Assembly: GCA_902783445.1 (NCBI GenBank)
Contig: CACZQX010000377.1
Coordinates: 1-23,737, forward strand
Source: an uncultured Lachnospiraceae bacterium
GTDB lineage: Bacteria; Bacillota; Clostridia; Lachnospirales; Lachnospiraceae
Reading direction: 5' to 3'
Length of the DNA stretch: 23,737 nt
Positions 10,114 to 18,500 of this stretch are shown here, one piece after another. Below the pieces are notes generated by a model that was not told where the DNA came from, searched no databases, and saw only the letters and a program-made list of their open reading frames with translations. The position numbers and the translations under genes are program-made. Each line of letters starts with the position of its first letter. Position 1 is the stretch's first letter.

Positions 10114-10394
10114 ATATAATGTTAACGATAGAAAAATAAGGAAAGCGGGAAAGGTAAGAAATATGGGGAGTTTGTCAAGCAAAATTGAAGCTATATATTT
10201 CCGTGGATGAATTAATAAGCAAAGCGTACCGATGATTAATTAGAGTTATTTTATTTTCAAGGAGTAGAAGAAGTAATATTAAAGAAAAAAATGCAAAGGG
10301 CAAGGGCTTACATGATTAATCAAGAAAAATTAAAAGAAAGTCTTACGCAATATAAATGCGAATATAAATAAAAGATTTATGTGAGGAACGGATA

Positions 10395-10805
10395 ATGATC
10401 AAACAAATAGTCAAAGACCCCATATTCCTGCAACAAAAGTCGGAGCCGGCATCGGAAGCCGACAAGCAGGTTATTGTGGATTTGCTGGATACATTAAAAG
10501 CTAATAGAGAACATTGCGTGGGAATGGCTGCAAACATGATAGGAGTAAAAAAGAAAATCATCGTAGTGGCAGCAGGCCCATTTGCTTTTCCTATGGTTAA
10601 TCCTGTTATTACAAAGAAAAGCGGCAAGTATCAAACTGAGGAAAGCTGCCTTTCTTTGCAGGGTGTACGTCCTTGCATTAGATACAAGGAAATAGAAGTG
10701 GATTATCTTGACCAAAACTTCAAACCACAACATGCTAAATATACGGATTTTGTGGCACAGATTATCCAACATGAAATTGATCACTTTGAGGGGATTTTGA
10801 TATAA
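10395..10805 (+). CDS. def: Peptide deformylase-like protein, copy 1
   Basis: This 136-aa protein carries the polypeptide deformylase signature. The metal-binding HEIDH is at 126-130, the cysteine ligand lies in ESCLS at 83-87 (C85), and motif 1 is present as GMAANM at 43-48. In classical enzymes motif 1 reads GxGLAAxQ; here Asn-Met replaces the last two residues, so the glutamine that helps catalysis is absent. I recall this variant in Clostridia, where its activity is uncertain. The housekeeping role is removal of the formyl group from nascent proteins in the cytosol. GAGG at 10383-10386 precedes the ATG. YciI follows after 20 bases, probably co-transcribed. A second full copy (23228) is about 92% identical in DNA, with only four amino-acid changes, and a 5' stub lies at 13953. 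Confidence 0.88.
   Translation: MIKQIVKDPIFLQQKSEPASEADKQVIVDLLDTLKANREHCVGMAANMIGVKKKIIVVAAGPFAFPMVNPVITKKSGKYQTEESCLSLQGVRPCIRYKEIEVDYLDQNFKPQHAKYTDFVAQIIQHEIDHFEGILI
10395..10805 (+). repeat. 411-bp direct repeat A, copy 1 (PDF)
   Basis: It aligns without gaps to 23228-23638, about 92% identical by eye. Homology begins at the ATG and ends at the stop; flanks on both sides are unrelated. The distance between the copies is 12833 bases. Confidence 0.88.
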
Positions 10806-10811
10806 ACACAA

Positions 10812-11096
10812 AAGGAGAACACATCATGCAATTTCTTATCAGAGCATACGATGGCGAAGGCAAACTTGATAAGCGTATGGAAGTACGCCCACGTCATCTT
10901 GAAGGAATGAAAAAACTAAACAGTCATATCATCAGCGCAGGCGGTCTGTTGGACGATGATGGCAAGATGAAAGGTTCTGCGCTTATCATGGATTTTGAAA
11001 GCCGCAAGGAGCTTGATGATTATCTCGCAAGCGAACCTTATGTTGTTGAGAAAGTATGGGAAAAGATTGAAGTTGAGCCGATAAACATTGTTATTG
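10812..11096 (+). repeat. 285-bp direct repeat B, copy 1 (YciI)
   Basis: From the ribosome binding site AAGGAGAACACATC to AACATTGTTATTG, this block matches 13263-13547 without any gap and with about 20 base differences, nearly all silent. Sequence on both outer sides is unrelated. The gene's last codons and stop lie outside the repeat. Confidence 0.9.
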
Positions 11097-11125
11097 TGAG
11101 AGGTTTTGAAGATGGAAAGATTTAG
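10826..11125 (+). CDS. YciI-like (YCII-related/DGPF) protein, copy 1
   Basis: This 99-aa protein matches the small YciI fold. It starts MQFLIRAYDGEGKLDKR, has HLEGMKKLNSHIISAGGLL in the middle with a conserved His, and SRKELDDYLASEPYV followed by VEPINIVIV near the end. YciI proteins are cytosolic dimers of ferredoxin-like fold, and their function is mostly unknown. AAGGAG at 10812-10817 is a strong ribosome binding site. The last seven residues (RGFEDGKI region) differ from the second copy because the shared sequence ends at 11096, so this tail belongs to the next gene's DNA. The stop lies inside the HNH gene, which starts at 11112, so the two are probably translationally coupled. Confidence 0.82.
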   Translation: MQFLIRAYDGEGKLDKRMEVRPRHLEGMKKLNSHIISAGGLLDDDGKMKGSALIMDFESRKELDDYLASEPYVVEKVWEKIEVEPINIVIVRGFEDGKI

Positions 11126-12533
11126 AAATTACAAGGAATTGTTTGATGAGTTATGTAAGGCAACAACTAAACGTAAGCTGGTACACGTTCTTGATAAATA
11201 TGAAATTACTACGCCTACAGATAAAACTGATACTGATGCAAAACAGGATTTATATGTTCAATTTGCAGATTCATCAAGGCTACATTTTCAAATGACACAG
11301 ATAAGTTTTTATACGACGACAGCCAATTCAATTAATAGCTATTTTACAAGTAATGGAATTGTTTTTAAAAAAGTTAACGATGGCAAACAATCGAGAAATC
11401 GAAAAGCAACAGTTGATAAAAGCTTTGAACAATTTTATGTAATTATTTCCTTTTTAATGAGAGATCTGAGAAACTGGAAGTTTAATCCATTTTTGCTTAA
11501 AGGAAAAGAACGTTTTTATGGTGTAATCGAGTACCTAAGAATTCTTGGACTTCAGTTTGAACCAGAAGAAAAAGACTATGCTAACGGAAAATATTGGATT
11601 TTAACAAATGGTACGTCTATACATGTAAGAGATAATTTTTTTCATATTTTCGCTACACAAGAAGATAAAAACAAAATTGAAGTTGGCTCAGGGATTAAAG
11701 CTAGCAGTAATAATGATAGTGCAAGGCCATTTGGATTTGAAAAATTAAGCACTGATGAGTTTTTAATGGCAATTAATTGTATTGTAAAAGGCAAAGACAG
11801 TGTTTATGTTGATTTATTTAAGGAGAAATATGGTATATCAAATCTTTCAAAACTGGAAGAAAAAGATTTGAGAAGCACATACGTAGAAGACCTGATAAAT
11901 GGGTCCAATATGAAAGCAGAAGATGAACAAGCTTTTAGAGAAAAGTTTTCAGAGCTTGAGTTTAATCAGTTGGGACAGGCATTGGTGGATATCATAAGCG
12001 CCTCTTCTGGAAAAATAGAAGAAGTAGTTAATAAGTCGATTTTGGGAAGAAAGAATGCTACTTATATTGCAAATGTGTATAATAAAGATTTAAATCTTCC
12101 AATACCAAAAGTGGAAGCTTTAGACGATACTCATTCAGAAGAAGAGATTGAGGAGCATGCAAAGAGTTTGACGATTGATGAGCTCGATGAAGTTGCGCAT
12201 TCCAGAGAAAGCAACAATGTTGAGGAAAAACAAACAACAGTTAAAGTGAGAAAACGTGACGCTTATATTTCGCAATATGCTAAGGAACGTGCAAATGGTA
12301 TTTGTCAACTTTGCAAGCAGCCTGCGCCATTTTGCACTAAGGATGGTAAGCCGTATTTAGAATCACATCATATTATATGGCTGTCAGAGGGTGGAGCGGA
12401 TACTGTCGCAAATACCGCGGCGTTGTGCCCTAATTGTCATAAGAAAATGCATATTTTAAATAATCAGGAAGACATAGATATTTTGATTAAAAGTAACGAT
12501 GAGAGTATAAATAGTATAAAACATGATAAATAA
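11112..12533 (+). CDS. HNH endonuclease, McrA-like
   Basis: This protein of about 473 aa ends in an HNH nuclease module. CxxC is at C398/C401, the catalytic HHII starts at H419/H420, then comes an Asn-containing loop and CPNCHKKMH with C439/C442, so the zinc-supported beta-beta-alpha-metal fold looks complete. The N-terminal 380 residues are unlike anything I can name. They probably form the DNA- or modification-recognition part, followed by an acidic linker at about 335-375 (HSEEEIEEHAK). The arrangement resembles type IV McrA-like enzymes that cut modified phage DNA. TTG at 11106 is in frame, but ATG 11112 is preferred. The start overlaps the YciI end by 14 bases. The YbjQ-domain gene follows 24 bases later. 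Confidence 0.82.
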   Translation: MERFRNYKELFDELCKATTKRKLVHVLDKYEITTPTDKTDTDAKQDLYVQFADSSRLHFQMTQISFYTTTANSINSYFTSNGIVFKKVNDGKQSRNRKATVDKSFEQFYVIISFLMRDLRNWKFNPFLLKGKERFYGVIEYLRILGLQFEPEEKDYANGKYWILTNGTSIHVRDNFFHIFATQEDKNKIEVGSGIKASSNNDSARPFGFEKLSTDEFLMAINCIVKGKDSVYVDLFKEKYGISNLSKLEEKDLRSTYVEDLINGSNMKAEDEQAFREKFSELEFNQLGQALVDIISASSGKIEEVVNKSILGRKNATYIANVYNKDLNLPIPKVEALDDTHSEEEIEEHAKSLTIDELDEVAHSRESNNVEEKQTTVKVRKRDAYISQYAKERANGICQLCKQPAPFCTKDGKPYLESHHIIWLSEGGADTVANTAALCPNCHKKMHILNNQEDIDILIKSNDESINSIKHDK

Positions 12534-12557
12534 CAATAGTTTGAGAGGTGTGTATTT

Positions 12558-13235
12558 ATGGCAAAATGTATTTGTTGTGGTAATAAGATAGGTATGCGTG
12601 ACACATTTTATTATGTTAACGTTCAGAATAAAGCGTTTTGTGAAATGTGTATACAACCGATTAAAGAAGATATTAATCTGCTTATGAGAGCAGAAGAAGA
12701 GTCTGAAGAAACATCTTTAGCACTAAATAATCTTTATAAGTTTGCTCAAAACAAAAATGAAGAAACAAAAGAAGAAATTAAAAATGCAAGAGATAAATTT
12801 TTTAAAAAAGTAAAAAATTTGGCAGAAAAAGAACAGTATATAGAATACTATAAGCAAAGAGATGAGCAAAAAGAGCGAATCAAGAATGTTTCATATATGG
12901 AGGCTCTAAACATACTTGTTACAACGAGCCACTGCTTCGAAGGATATAAAATAGCTGAATATTTGGATATTGTTAGTGGGGATGTAGTGCTTGGAACAGG
13001 GATTTTATCAGAGGTTAACGCTTCTGTTGCGGATATTTTGGGGGATGAATCTGATAAAATGTCCGGAAAGATAGAAGAAGCGAGAGAAAAGGCGCTGATT
13101 AGAATGAAAAAACAGGCAATTGCAAAAGGTGCAAATGCAATTGTAAGTGTCAATTTTAATATTTCAACCATGGCAAGAAATATGATAGGGCTGTTTGCGA
13201 CAGGTACAGCGGTTGTTATTAAAAAGAATAATTGA
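12558..13235 (+). CDS. Zinc-ribbon protein with YbjQ/UPF0145-like domain
   Basis: This 225-aa protein begins with a short zinc-binding segment: C4/C7 with C6 between them, then C28/C31 as CEMC. A charged, helical, probably coiled-coil stretch at about 35-115 follows. The C-terminal half (about 117-222) looks like the YbjQ/UPF0145 pentamer-forming domain: ILVTTSHCFEGYKI, then VVLGTGILSEVNAS, KQAIAKGANAIVSVNF and ATGTAVVI. YbjQ-like domains are small cytosolic oligomers of unclear role. GAGGTG at 12545-12550 serves the ATG at 12558. It follows the HNH gene within 24 bases and both lie between the two YciI copies, so it is probably a partner or regulator in that module. Confidence 0.75.
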   Translation: MAKCICCGNKIGMRDTFYYVNVQNKAFCEMCIQPIKEDINLLMRAEEESEETSLALNNLYKFAQNKNEETKEEIKNARDKFFKKVKNLAEKEQYIEYYKQRDEQKERIKNVSYMEALNILVTTSHCFEGYKIAEYLDIVSGDVVLGTGILSEVNASVADILGDESDKMSGKIEEAREKALIRMKKQAIAKGANAIVSVNFNISTMARNMIGLFATGTAVVIKKNN

Positions 13236-13262
13236 CTAGATAAAAGAAAATGATTAGTTAAT

Positions 13263-13547
13263 AAGGAGAACACATCATGCAATTTCTTATTAGAGCATAT
13301 GATGGCGAGGGCAAACTGGATAAACGTATGGAAGTACGCCCGCGTCATCTGGAAGGTATGAAAAAACTAAACAGTCATATCATCAGCGCAGGCGGCCTGC
13401 TGGATGACGATGGCAAGATGAAAGGTTCCGCGCTTATCATGGATTTTGATAGCCGCAAGGAGCTTGATGATTATCTCGCAAGCGAACCTTATGTTGTTGA
13501 GCAGGTTTGGGAGAGGATTGAGGTTGAGCCGATAAACATTGTTATTG
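13263..13547 (+). repeat. 285-bp direct repeat B, copy 2 (YciI)
   Basis: This is the second copy of the block at 10812-11096, in the same orientation and at a distance of 2451 bases. Recombination between the two would remove exactly the HNH and YbjQ-domain genes and restore one intact YciI gene. Confidence 0.9.
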
Positions 13548-13564
13548 CAAACGAAAAAAGGTGA
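13277..13564 (+). CDS. YciI-like protein, copy 2
   Basis: This 95-aa near-twin of the YciI protein at 10826 differs in the body at only three residues (Glu to Asp, Lys to Gln, Lys to Arg). The tail differs completely: NIVIANEKR instead of NIVIVRGF. The same ribosome binding site (AAGGAG at 13263-13268) has been copied with it. No PDF gene lies directly upstream, unlike copy 1; the YbjQ-domain gene ends 41 bases before. A small unknown gene follows 6 bases after its stop. The mostly silent differences indicate both copies have been kept under selection for protein function, or that they came from two functional relatives. Confidence 0.82.
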   Translation: MQFLIRAYDGEGKLDKRMEVRPRHLEGMKKLNSHIISAGGLLDDDGKMKGSALIMDFDSRKELDDYLASEPYVVEQVWERIEVEPINIVIANEKR

Positions 13565-13570
13565 TGGCTT

Positions 13571-13936
13571 ATGCATAGAATGGTAGAGCCTGTAAATTAT
13601 CATCCGGGTATTTTTGATAAGTATAAAGAGAACAATAATTTAGATGCTTGGGATGGATTTCCGGACTTAATGTGGGGGCTGGGATATGAGATGGATTGCG
13701 AAGAATCCTTTAATGAATACTTAAAACATTGCGGCTTGAAATTTAAACATGCTAAGAATGAAAGAGAACATAAGCGAAATCTGCTATATGCTTTGGAACA
13801 TGCCGAACGGCAGATAGTGGGGAATGAGTTGTTCTCGTATTGGAGATATTTAACACATTGGAATTATCTATATACTGGGTATGATGTAGACTTTCTAAAA
13901 CGCATTATTGGAATATTGGAAGACAAATATAAATGA
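13571..13936 (+). CDS. Small protein of unknown function
   Basis: This 121-aa protein is rich in aromatic residues (Trp, Tyr, His) with no signal peptide or membrane segment. Notable pieces are YHPGIFDKY near the start, DAWDGFPDLMWGLGYEMDC in the middle, and a helical second half with HAKNEREHKRNLLYALEHAE. I do not recognise the family. AGGTG overlaps the YciI stop just upstream, so it is probably co-translated with YciI copy 2. A later in-frame Met at 13580 is an alternative start. It resembles small accessory or immunity-type proteins in size and context only. Confidence 0.6.
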   Translation: MHRMVEPVNYHPGIFDKYKENNNLDAWDGFPDLMWGLGYEMDCEESFNEYLKHCGLKFKHAKNEREHKRNLLYALEHAERQIVGNELFSYWRYLTHWNYLYTGYDVDFLKRIIGILEDKYK

Positions 13937-13952
13937 TTTAGGATAAATAATT

Positions 13953-14026
13953 ATGATTAAACAAATAGTCAAAGACCCCATATTCCTGCAAAAAAAGTCG
14001 GAGCCTGCAACGGAAGCTGACAAGCA
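13953..14026 (+). repeat. 74-bp direct repeat A, truncated copy (PDF 5' end)
   Basis: It is homologous to 10395-10468 and 23228-23301 in the same orientation. The left edge is the ATG and the right edge is the abrupt join to hsdS sequence. With the full copy at 23228 it brackets the hsdS-to-251-aa block. Confidence 0.85.
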
Positions 14027-14042
14027 AAGGAAGGTAAGTTAA
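13953..14042 (+). pseudogene. def: 5' stub of peptide deformylase gene
   Basis: The first 74 bases (13953-14026) match the start of the two full PDF genes, with five differences from copy 1 and seven from copy 3. After GACAAGCA the sequence switches abruptly to type I specificity-subunit DNA. The frame gives 24-25 PDF-like residues, then RKVS and a stop at 14040-14042. All catalytic motifs are missing, so this is a broken remnant that marks a recombination or insertion boundary. Confidence 0.85.
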
Positions 14043-14560
14043 AAAAAGAAAAACCATTGCCTGAAATAGATGATGATGAAATTCCGAAGAATTGGAAATG
14101 GGTTAGATTTGGTAATATAATGTGAAATAGAGATTATGAAAGGATTCCTGTTTCTGTAGCTGATCGGAAGAAGTTGGCTAAAGCTTATGATTATTACGGA
14201 GCATCGGGCATTATAGATAAAGTTGATAGATATTTGTTTGATGAAAAACTTTTATTGATAGGAGAAGACGGAGCAAATCTTTTAAGCCGTAGTACACCTA
14301 TTGCTTTTATGGCAAATGGTAAGTATTGGGTAAATAACCACGCTCACGTGTTGGGATTCTACAAATATGATTACTTAGATTTTATAATGCATTATATTAA
14401 CGCTATTAGCCTCGTTCCTTACGTTACAGGGGCAGCACAACAAAAACTTAATCAGGATAACATGAATAAAATCCTTGTGCCACTTCCGCCTTTGGACGAA
14501 CAAAAGAGAATTGTAACTGTAATTGAAGAAATAACAAAAAATATATGGAAAACGAAATAA
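14027..14560 (+). pseudogene. hsdS: Type I restriction specificity subunit remnant
   Basis: The frame opens inside the central conserved region of HsdS (KEGKLKKEKPLPEI, then EIPKNWKWVRFGNIM), reaches TGA at 14123-14125, and continues in the same frame as NRDYERIPVSVADRKK, LLIGEDGANL, YWVNNHAHVL and PLPPLDEQKRIV. This is a target-recognition domain 2 ending in the conserved PPL-EQ helix start, and the stop probably replaced a glycine or tryptophan codon by one base change. The first recognition domain is absent, the C-terminal helix is cut after about 15 residues, and no hsdM or hsdR lies in the window. It cannot be a working subunit on its own. A TTG at 14174 opens a 128-aa frame, but that is not a natural start. 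It could serve as a donor for hsdS recombination elsewhere. Confidence 0.85.
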
Positions 14561-15519
14561 TAAAAATTAGCAGTAAGGAAAACAACAGTAGTTATAGTGA
14601 AAGCATTGCTCAGATAAGCGAATCTGTGAGAATTATTGGTCAGACATTATCAAAAATGTTCGGATATGATAATACTGTATCAGATTTAAAAAAGCTAGGG
14701 GAAACATTGGCTAAACTGGCATCTACAGCCTATATGAGTTCGGTAAAAGAAGCAATAAATAGTATTGTTGCTTCAGCATATGAGGCAGAAAAGAATCCGA
14801 ATAGCTATTTTAATTATGTAAAATATCGTAAGCTATTAAGAGAGTTTCATTGGGCGTGGTTGTTTAATATAACACCGGAAGAGTTAAAACTATTATTAGA
14901 AAAAGCAAACAATGAAGAAGAATTTGATGAGCTAGCAGCTTCTTTTTTTGATGATGGAAAAATTCAAAGTATGTTTAGTTTTATCACTGAGATGTTACCT
15001 AGAAGACATAGGGTGATGTTTAAGCAGGTAAAATTTGCTTTTAATAATAAATGCTATGCATTAGTTAATAGCTCTGTAATGTCAATAATTGATAATTTAT
15101 TAAGTGTAGTTATAAAAAACAAGGGACGTAGTACAAGAAAAGAAATCTTAAATCCTATAATTAAATTTTATTTCGACAATTATAGACTAGGAGACATTGG
15201 CTTTGCGATTGAAATATCAATTCTATCAAATAACATAGATCTGCTTTTTGATGATTATTCATTTGGGGGTAGAATAAATGTAGGTACACATAAAAAAGTT
15301 AGGCGACATTTATCGTTACATGGGGTAAAATATTCAAACCAACGAATTGATTCGATTATGGTTCTTAATACTCTTGCTACATTAATGAAGAATATGAAGT
15401 ATTTAAAACCTTTTGAAAATAGTTTGATATACAAAGGAAAGAAGTTTTTGATTAACCTGAATGAAAAAGCAATATATAAAAGAATTAATAAGCAACTAAA
15501 GCTAAATCAGAGTGTTTAG
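14545..15519 (+). CDS. Unknown protein with HEPN-like Rx4H motif
   Basis: This 324-aa, lysine-rich, mostly helical protein overlaps the end of the hsdS remnant by 16 bases. The N-terminal 60 residues are Ser-rich and helical. WAWLFNITPEEL lies around 110-121. The C-terminal third contains RRHLSLHG, in which R254 and H259 make an Rx4H motif followed by a helix with repeated leucines (MVLNTLATLMKNM). Rx4-6H is the catalytic signature of HEPN ribonucleases, and RH...HG motifs of this kind occur in abortive-infection proteins. This suggests an RNA-cleaving effector, but the assignment rests on a short motif. The ribosome binding site is poor, so translation may depend on the upstream frame. The 1159-aa gene follows after 40 bases. 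Confidence 0.6.
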   Translation: MENEIIKISSKENNSSYSESIAQISESVRIIGQTLSKMFGYDNTVSDLKKLGETLAKLASTAYMSSVKEAINSIVASAYEAEKNPNSYFNYVKYRKLLREFHWAWLFNITPEELKLLLEKANNEEEFDELAASFFDDGKIQSMFSFITEMLPRRHRVMFKQVKFAFNNKCYALVNSSVMSIIDNLLSVVIKNKGRSTRKEILNPIIKFYFDNYRLGDIGFAIEISILSNNIDLLFDDYSFGGRINVGTHKKVRRHLSLHGVKYSNQRIDSIMVLNTLATLMKNMKYLKPFENSLIYKGKKFLINLNEKAIYKRINKQLKLNQSV

Positions 15520-15559
15520 TTAATAATGTTAAACGCTTATTAAATATAAAGGGAGAATC

Positions 15560-18500
15560 ATGATAATAGTAACACCGAAAAAGCTAGAAGAATGGAATGA
15601 CACAAATAAAAGGTTATTTGAAGGATTATTGCCAGAGCTGGTTAAAAAGTTAATAATTGCGTCAAACACATCGGTTAAATATAATAGATTCCCGTCAAAT
15701 GACGATATTTGGGCACCGGGATACGATGGCGTGGCGGTTTGCAACATGGATTCAGAGTATGTTAAAGCAGGTAACAGCGTATGGGAATTTGGCACCAGTA
15801 GTGCATCCTTAGAAAAGATAAACGGTGATTATAAAAAGCGAACAAGTAACCCTTTGGGTTTTGATAAAAAGCAAACATCATTTTATCTTGTTTTGCCTAA
15901 GATATGGGCATTTAAAAGTATCAGTCTTACAGAATGGGAAAATACACATTGCGATTGGAAACAAGTTAAAGTATATGATGCTGTTCAGCTGTGTGACTGG
16001 ATTAATAAATGTCCATCTGTTTGCGCATGGCTTTTGGGTAAAATAGATACTACATGTGAATATAAATTTTCTACCGTTTTAAAAGCGTGGGATAAACTTT
16101 CCAAAATGACAGAACCACGGTTTGTAACAGAAATGTTTACAGGAGGGAGAAAAGAAGAATCCGAATTATTTAGAGAGAAATTAGAAAAAACCTCTGATAA
16201 TATTTTTGTTAAAGCAGATACTCGTATTGATGCTATAGGTTTTGTATTAGCTGAATTAAAAGATAATGAAAACTATATGAAACATGCTATAGTTGTTGAA
16301 AATGAGGAAACATTGTCCGATTTGATGAGAATTACAGAAAATCAGCTATTTGTATTAAATTTCAGCTTTGAAGGTTATCTTTCAAATAATAATAATAGAG
16401 TTATTATTTGCTTAAATAATGAGGCAACAAGTATAAAAAATGCTATTGAGTTGTCTAGCCTCAAAAAAAGTGTGTATGAAGAAGCATTAAGAAAGATGGG
16501 AGTTCAGCAAAGCGAAATATCGGATATTTTTGCTTTTACGCATTGTAATTTGCGTGCCCTTATACGAAGAAAACCGGGAAACATTGTGGAGCAACAGCCA
16601 GATTGGGCGAAAAAAGAATCCGTTGATGCACTTGCTCCTTTAGTATTATTAAGAACAATTAATAAAGATAAGGATAAGGAAATAGTCGAAAAACTGTCAG
16701 GCGGGTCTTTTTCTGACATCGAAAAAATATATCATGAATTATTGCGAATTGAAGATTCTCCTTTAAAGATTGTTTGTAATAATTATGTGATTGTAAATTA
16801 CGAAGAAGCGTGGGCAGTTTTGGGATTGAATCCGTCAGAATACCATTTTGATTTGTTGTTAAAGCTTATCAAAGAGCTATCAGTGCAATCAATTAATAAT
16901 GATTTTAACGGGAGAAATTTTTATGAACTAAAAACTGTAACAAGATATTTAATTTGGAATTATGTTTATTATTCATATGAGCAGGATGTTGAAGGTAAGA
17001 TTGATAATGCAATAAAAGAGATACTCTCGCTTTCTTATGTTAAACCATTTGGTGATTACATATTGGAAAATCTTTCAATGCTTGCAGAAGCTAGACCAAG
17101 AGTGGTTATGGATTTTTTAAACGAGGATCAGAAAAATGAAAAAGGGTTAATTAAAAAATCATTTATTGATTATGATATTTATAGTGAAAACGATTATTGC
17201 GTGGTTTTGGATGCAATTGATGAATTGACCAAGTATGAGGAGACAATTACAGATGCATGCAAATTGTTGTTTAAACTTTGTGGTATTGAAAGAAACTATT
17301 ACTATAGCAATTGTCCACAAGAATCATTGATTTCGGCGTTGTGTTTATGGAAGAGTGATGGCTCAGCGACAATTGTACAAAAAGAAAAGCTTGTTAATTA
17401 TTTTCTTAATGAAAATGAAGAAAAAAGCTTTAAACTTGTGATTAAGCTTATAACAAAAGACAGCTATTATGTGTGCTCAAGATTAGGACAAAAAAGAAAA
17501 AAAGGAGATGCTGTTTCAATAAAAGACTATTTCGATACAAGAGAAAGGATTATTAAGAAATTATTTGAAATAGCAATACAAAGAAAAAACGGTGAATACA
17601 TATATTTATTAATTCGAGAATACGAGATGATGCGGTGCGAGGTTTTAGTTGAATATGCAGATAAATTTGACATCGCAATGACTGATTTTGATAGCGTAAA
17701 TAGAATTAACTTCTTTTTGAGAAATCGAATCTTTGACATAAAGCGATTTGAACGTAAGCAGCAATATGATTATCTTGAAGCACTTAACTATTGGGTTAAA
17801 AAAACTACTTTTGATGACGAACTGAAAAGTTATTTATGGGTGTTTAGAGATGCAAATGATTGTCCGGCGCTAGAATTATTGGAAAGTGCAGATGATTTTA
17901 ACAAACATGATGGTGAAGTTTTTAAATATAGAAAAAGAGTCTTTAGAAAAATTTACACACAAAAAAAATTTGAAGCAATCGATATTATATTAAGAAATAT
18001 CAGTGATTCCGTAAGGTGGGGGTACATTCTTAGCGAAGTTATTCCAAAGAGACAGTTTGAAAAAACTGCTATGCTACTTGTTGAGTTGAATAAAATTAGC
18101 ACGCTTTCAGGATTGTTGGATGAGTATGATGTAAAATATTCTGGAAAGTTTATATTGAATTTAGAAAAAAATGATGAGTTGATTAAAAAACTAAGCAATA
18201 GAGAGTTGTTAACATATTTAAACGAAGACGAAAAGAAACTTTTTTGGGGTAATAAAGAAATGCGTGTTTTCTCTTCGGATGAATATAATAATATTTTACA
18301 ATACAATCCAATGGGTTTGATATCTTTTTTATATCTAAAGACAAAAGAAAAACCAGAGGATTATATTAGTACAGCTTTTGAAGTTTTTAATAGTTTAAAG
18401 GATCATGATGTTAATGATGGAAGATTAAAACGTGACCAACTTTTAAGTATAATCGAAAATATTGATGATGTGTTCTATTCTGAAGAATGGGCAAATTTAT

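Larger units (their letters stand above)
9793..10394 (+). other. Gene-poor junction with decayed coding remnants
   Basis: These 602 bases separate the helicase operon from the PDF/YciI mosaic and hold no intact gene of normal size. They contain a broken ORF at 9862-10014, a 19-residue hydrophobic peptide frame at 10054-10113, and a 43-codon open stretch at 10240-10371 with no good start (ATG at 10291 gives 26 aa). A TATAAT at 9826-9831 could be a -10 element, but no -35 is visible. No strong hairpin followed by a T run follows the operon. It reads like the scar of a lost gene or module. Confidence 0.6.

Noticed and set aside
12848..13348. Long minus-strand ORF of 166 codons opposite the YbjQ-domain gene
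   Set aside because: It is a shadow frame with no binding site, and the + strand has a recognisable domain there.
10360..13952. Shared sequence upstream of PDF copy 1 and the PDF stub (AATATAAAT...GATTTA)
   Set aside because: The match is short, AT-rich and needs gaps; homology is clear only from the ATG on.
14174..14560. Stand-alone 128-aa gene starting at TTG 14174
   Set aside because: The frame continues upstream through HsdS motifs to the TGA at 14123 and beyond, so it is part of the hsdS remnant.
15520..15543. TTAATAA/TTATTAA inverted repeat between the 324-aa and 1159-aa genes as a terminator or operator
   Set aside because: The seven-base stem is all A/T with a ten-base loop and no following T run; this is expected by chance in AT-rich DNA.
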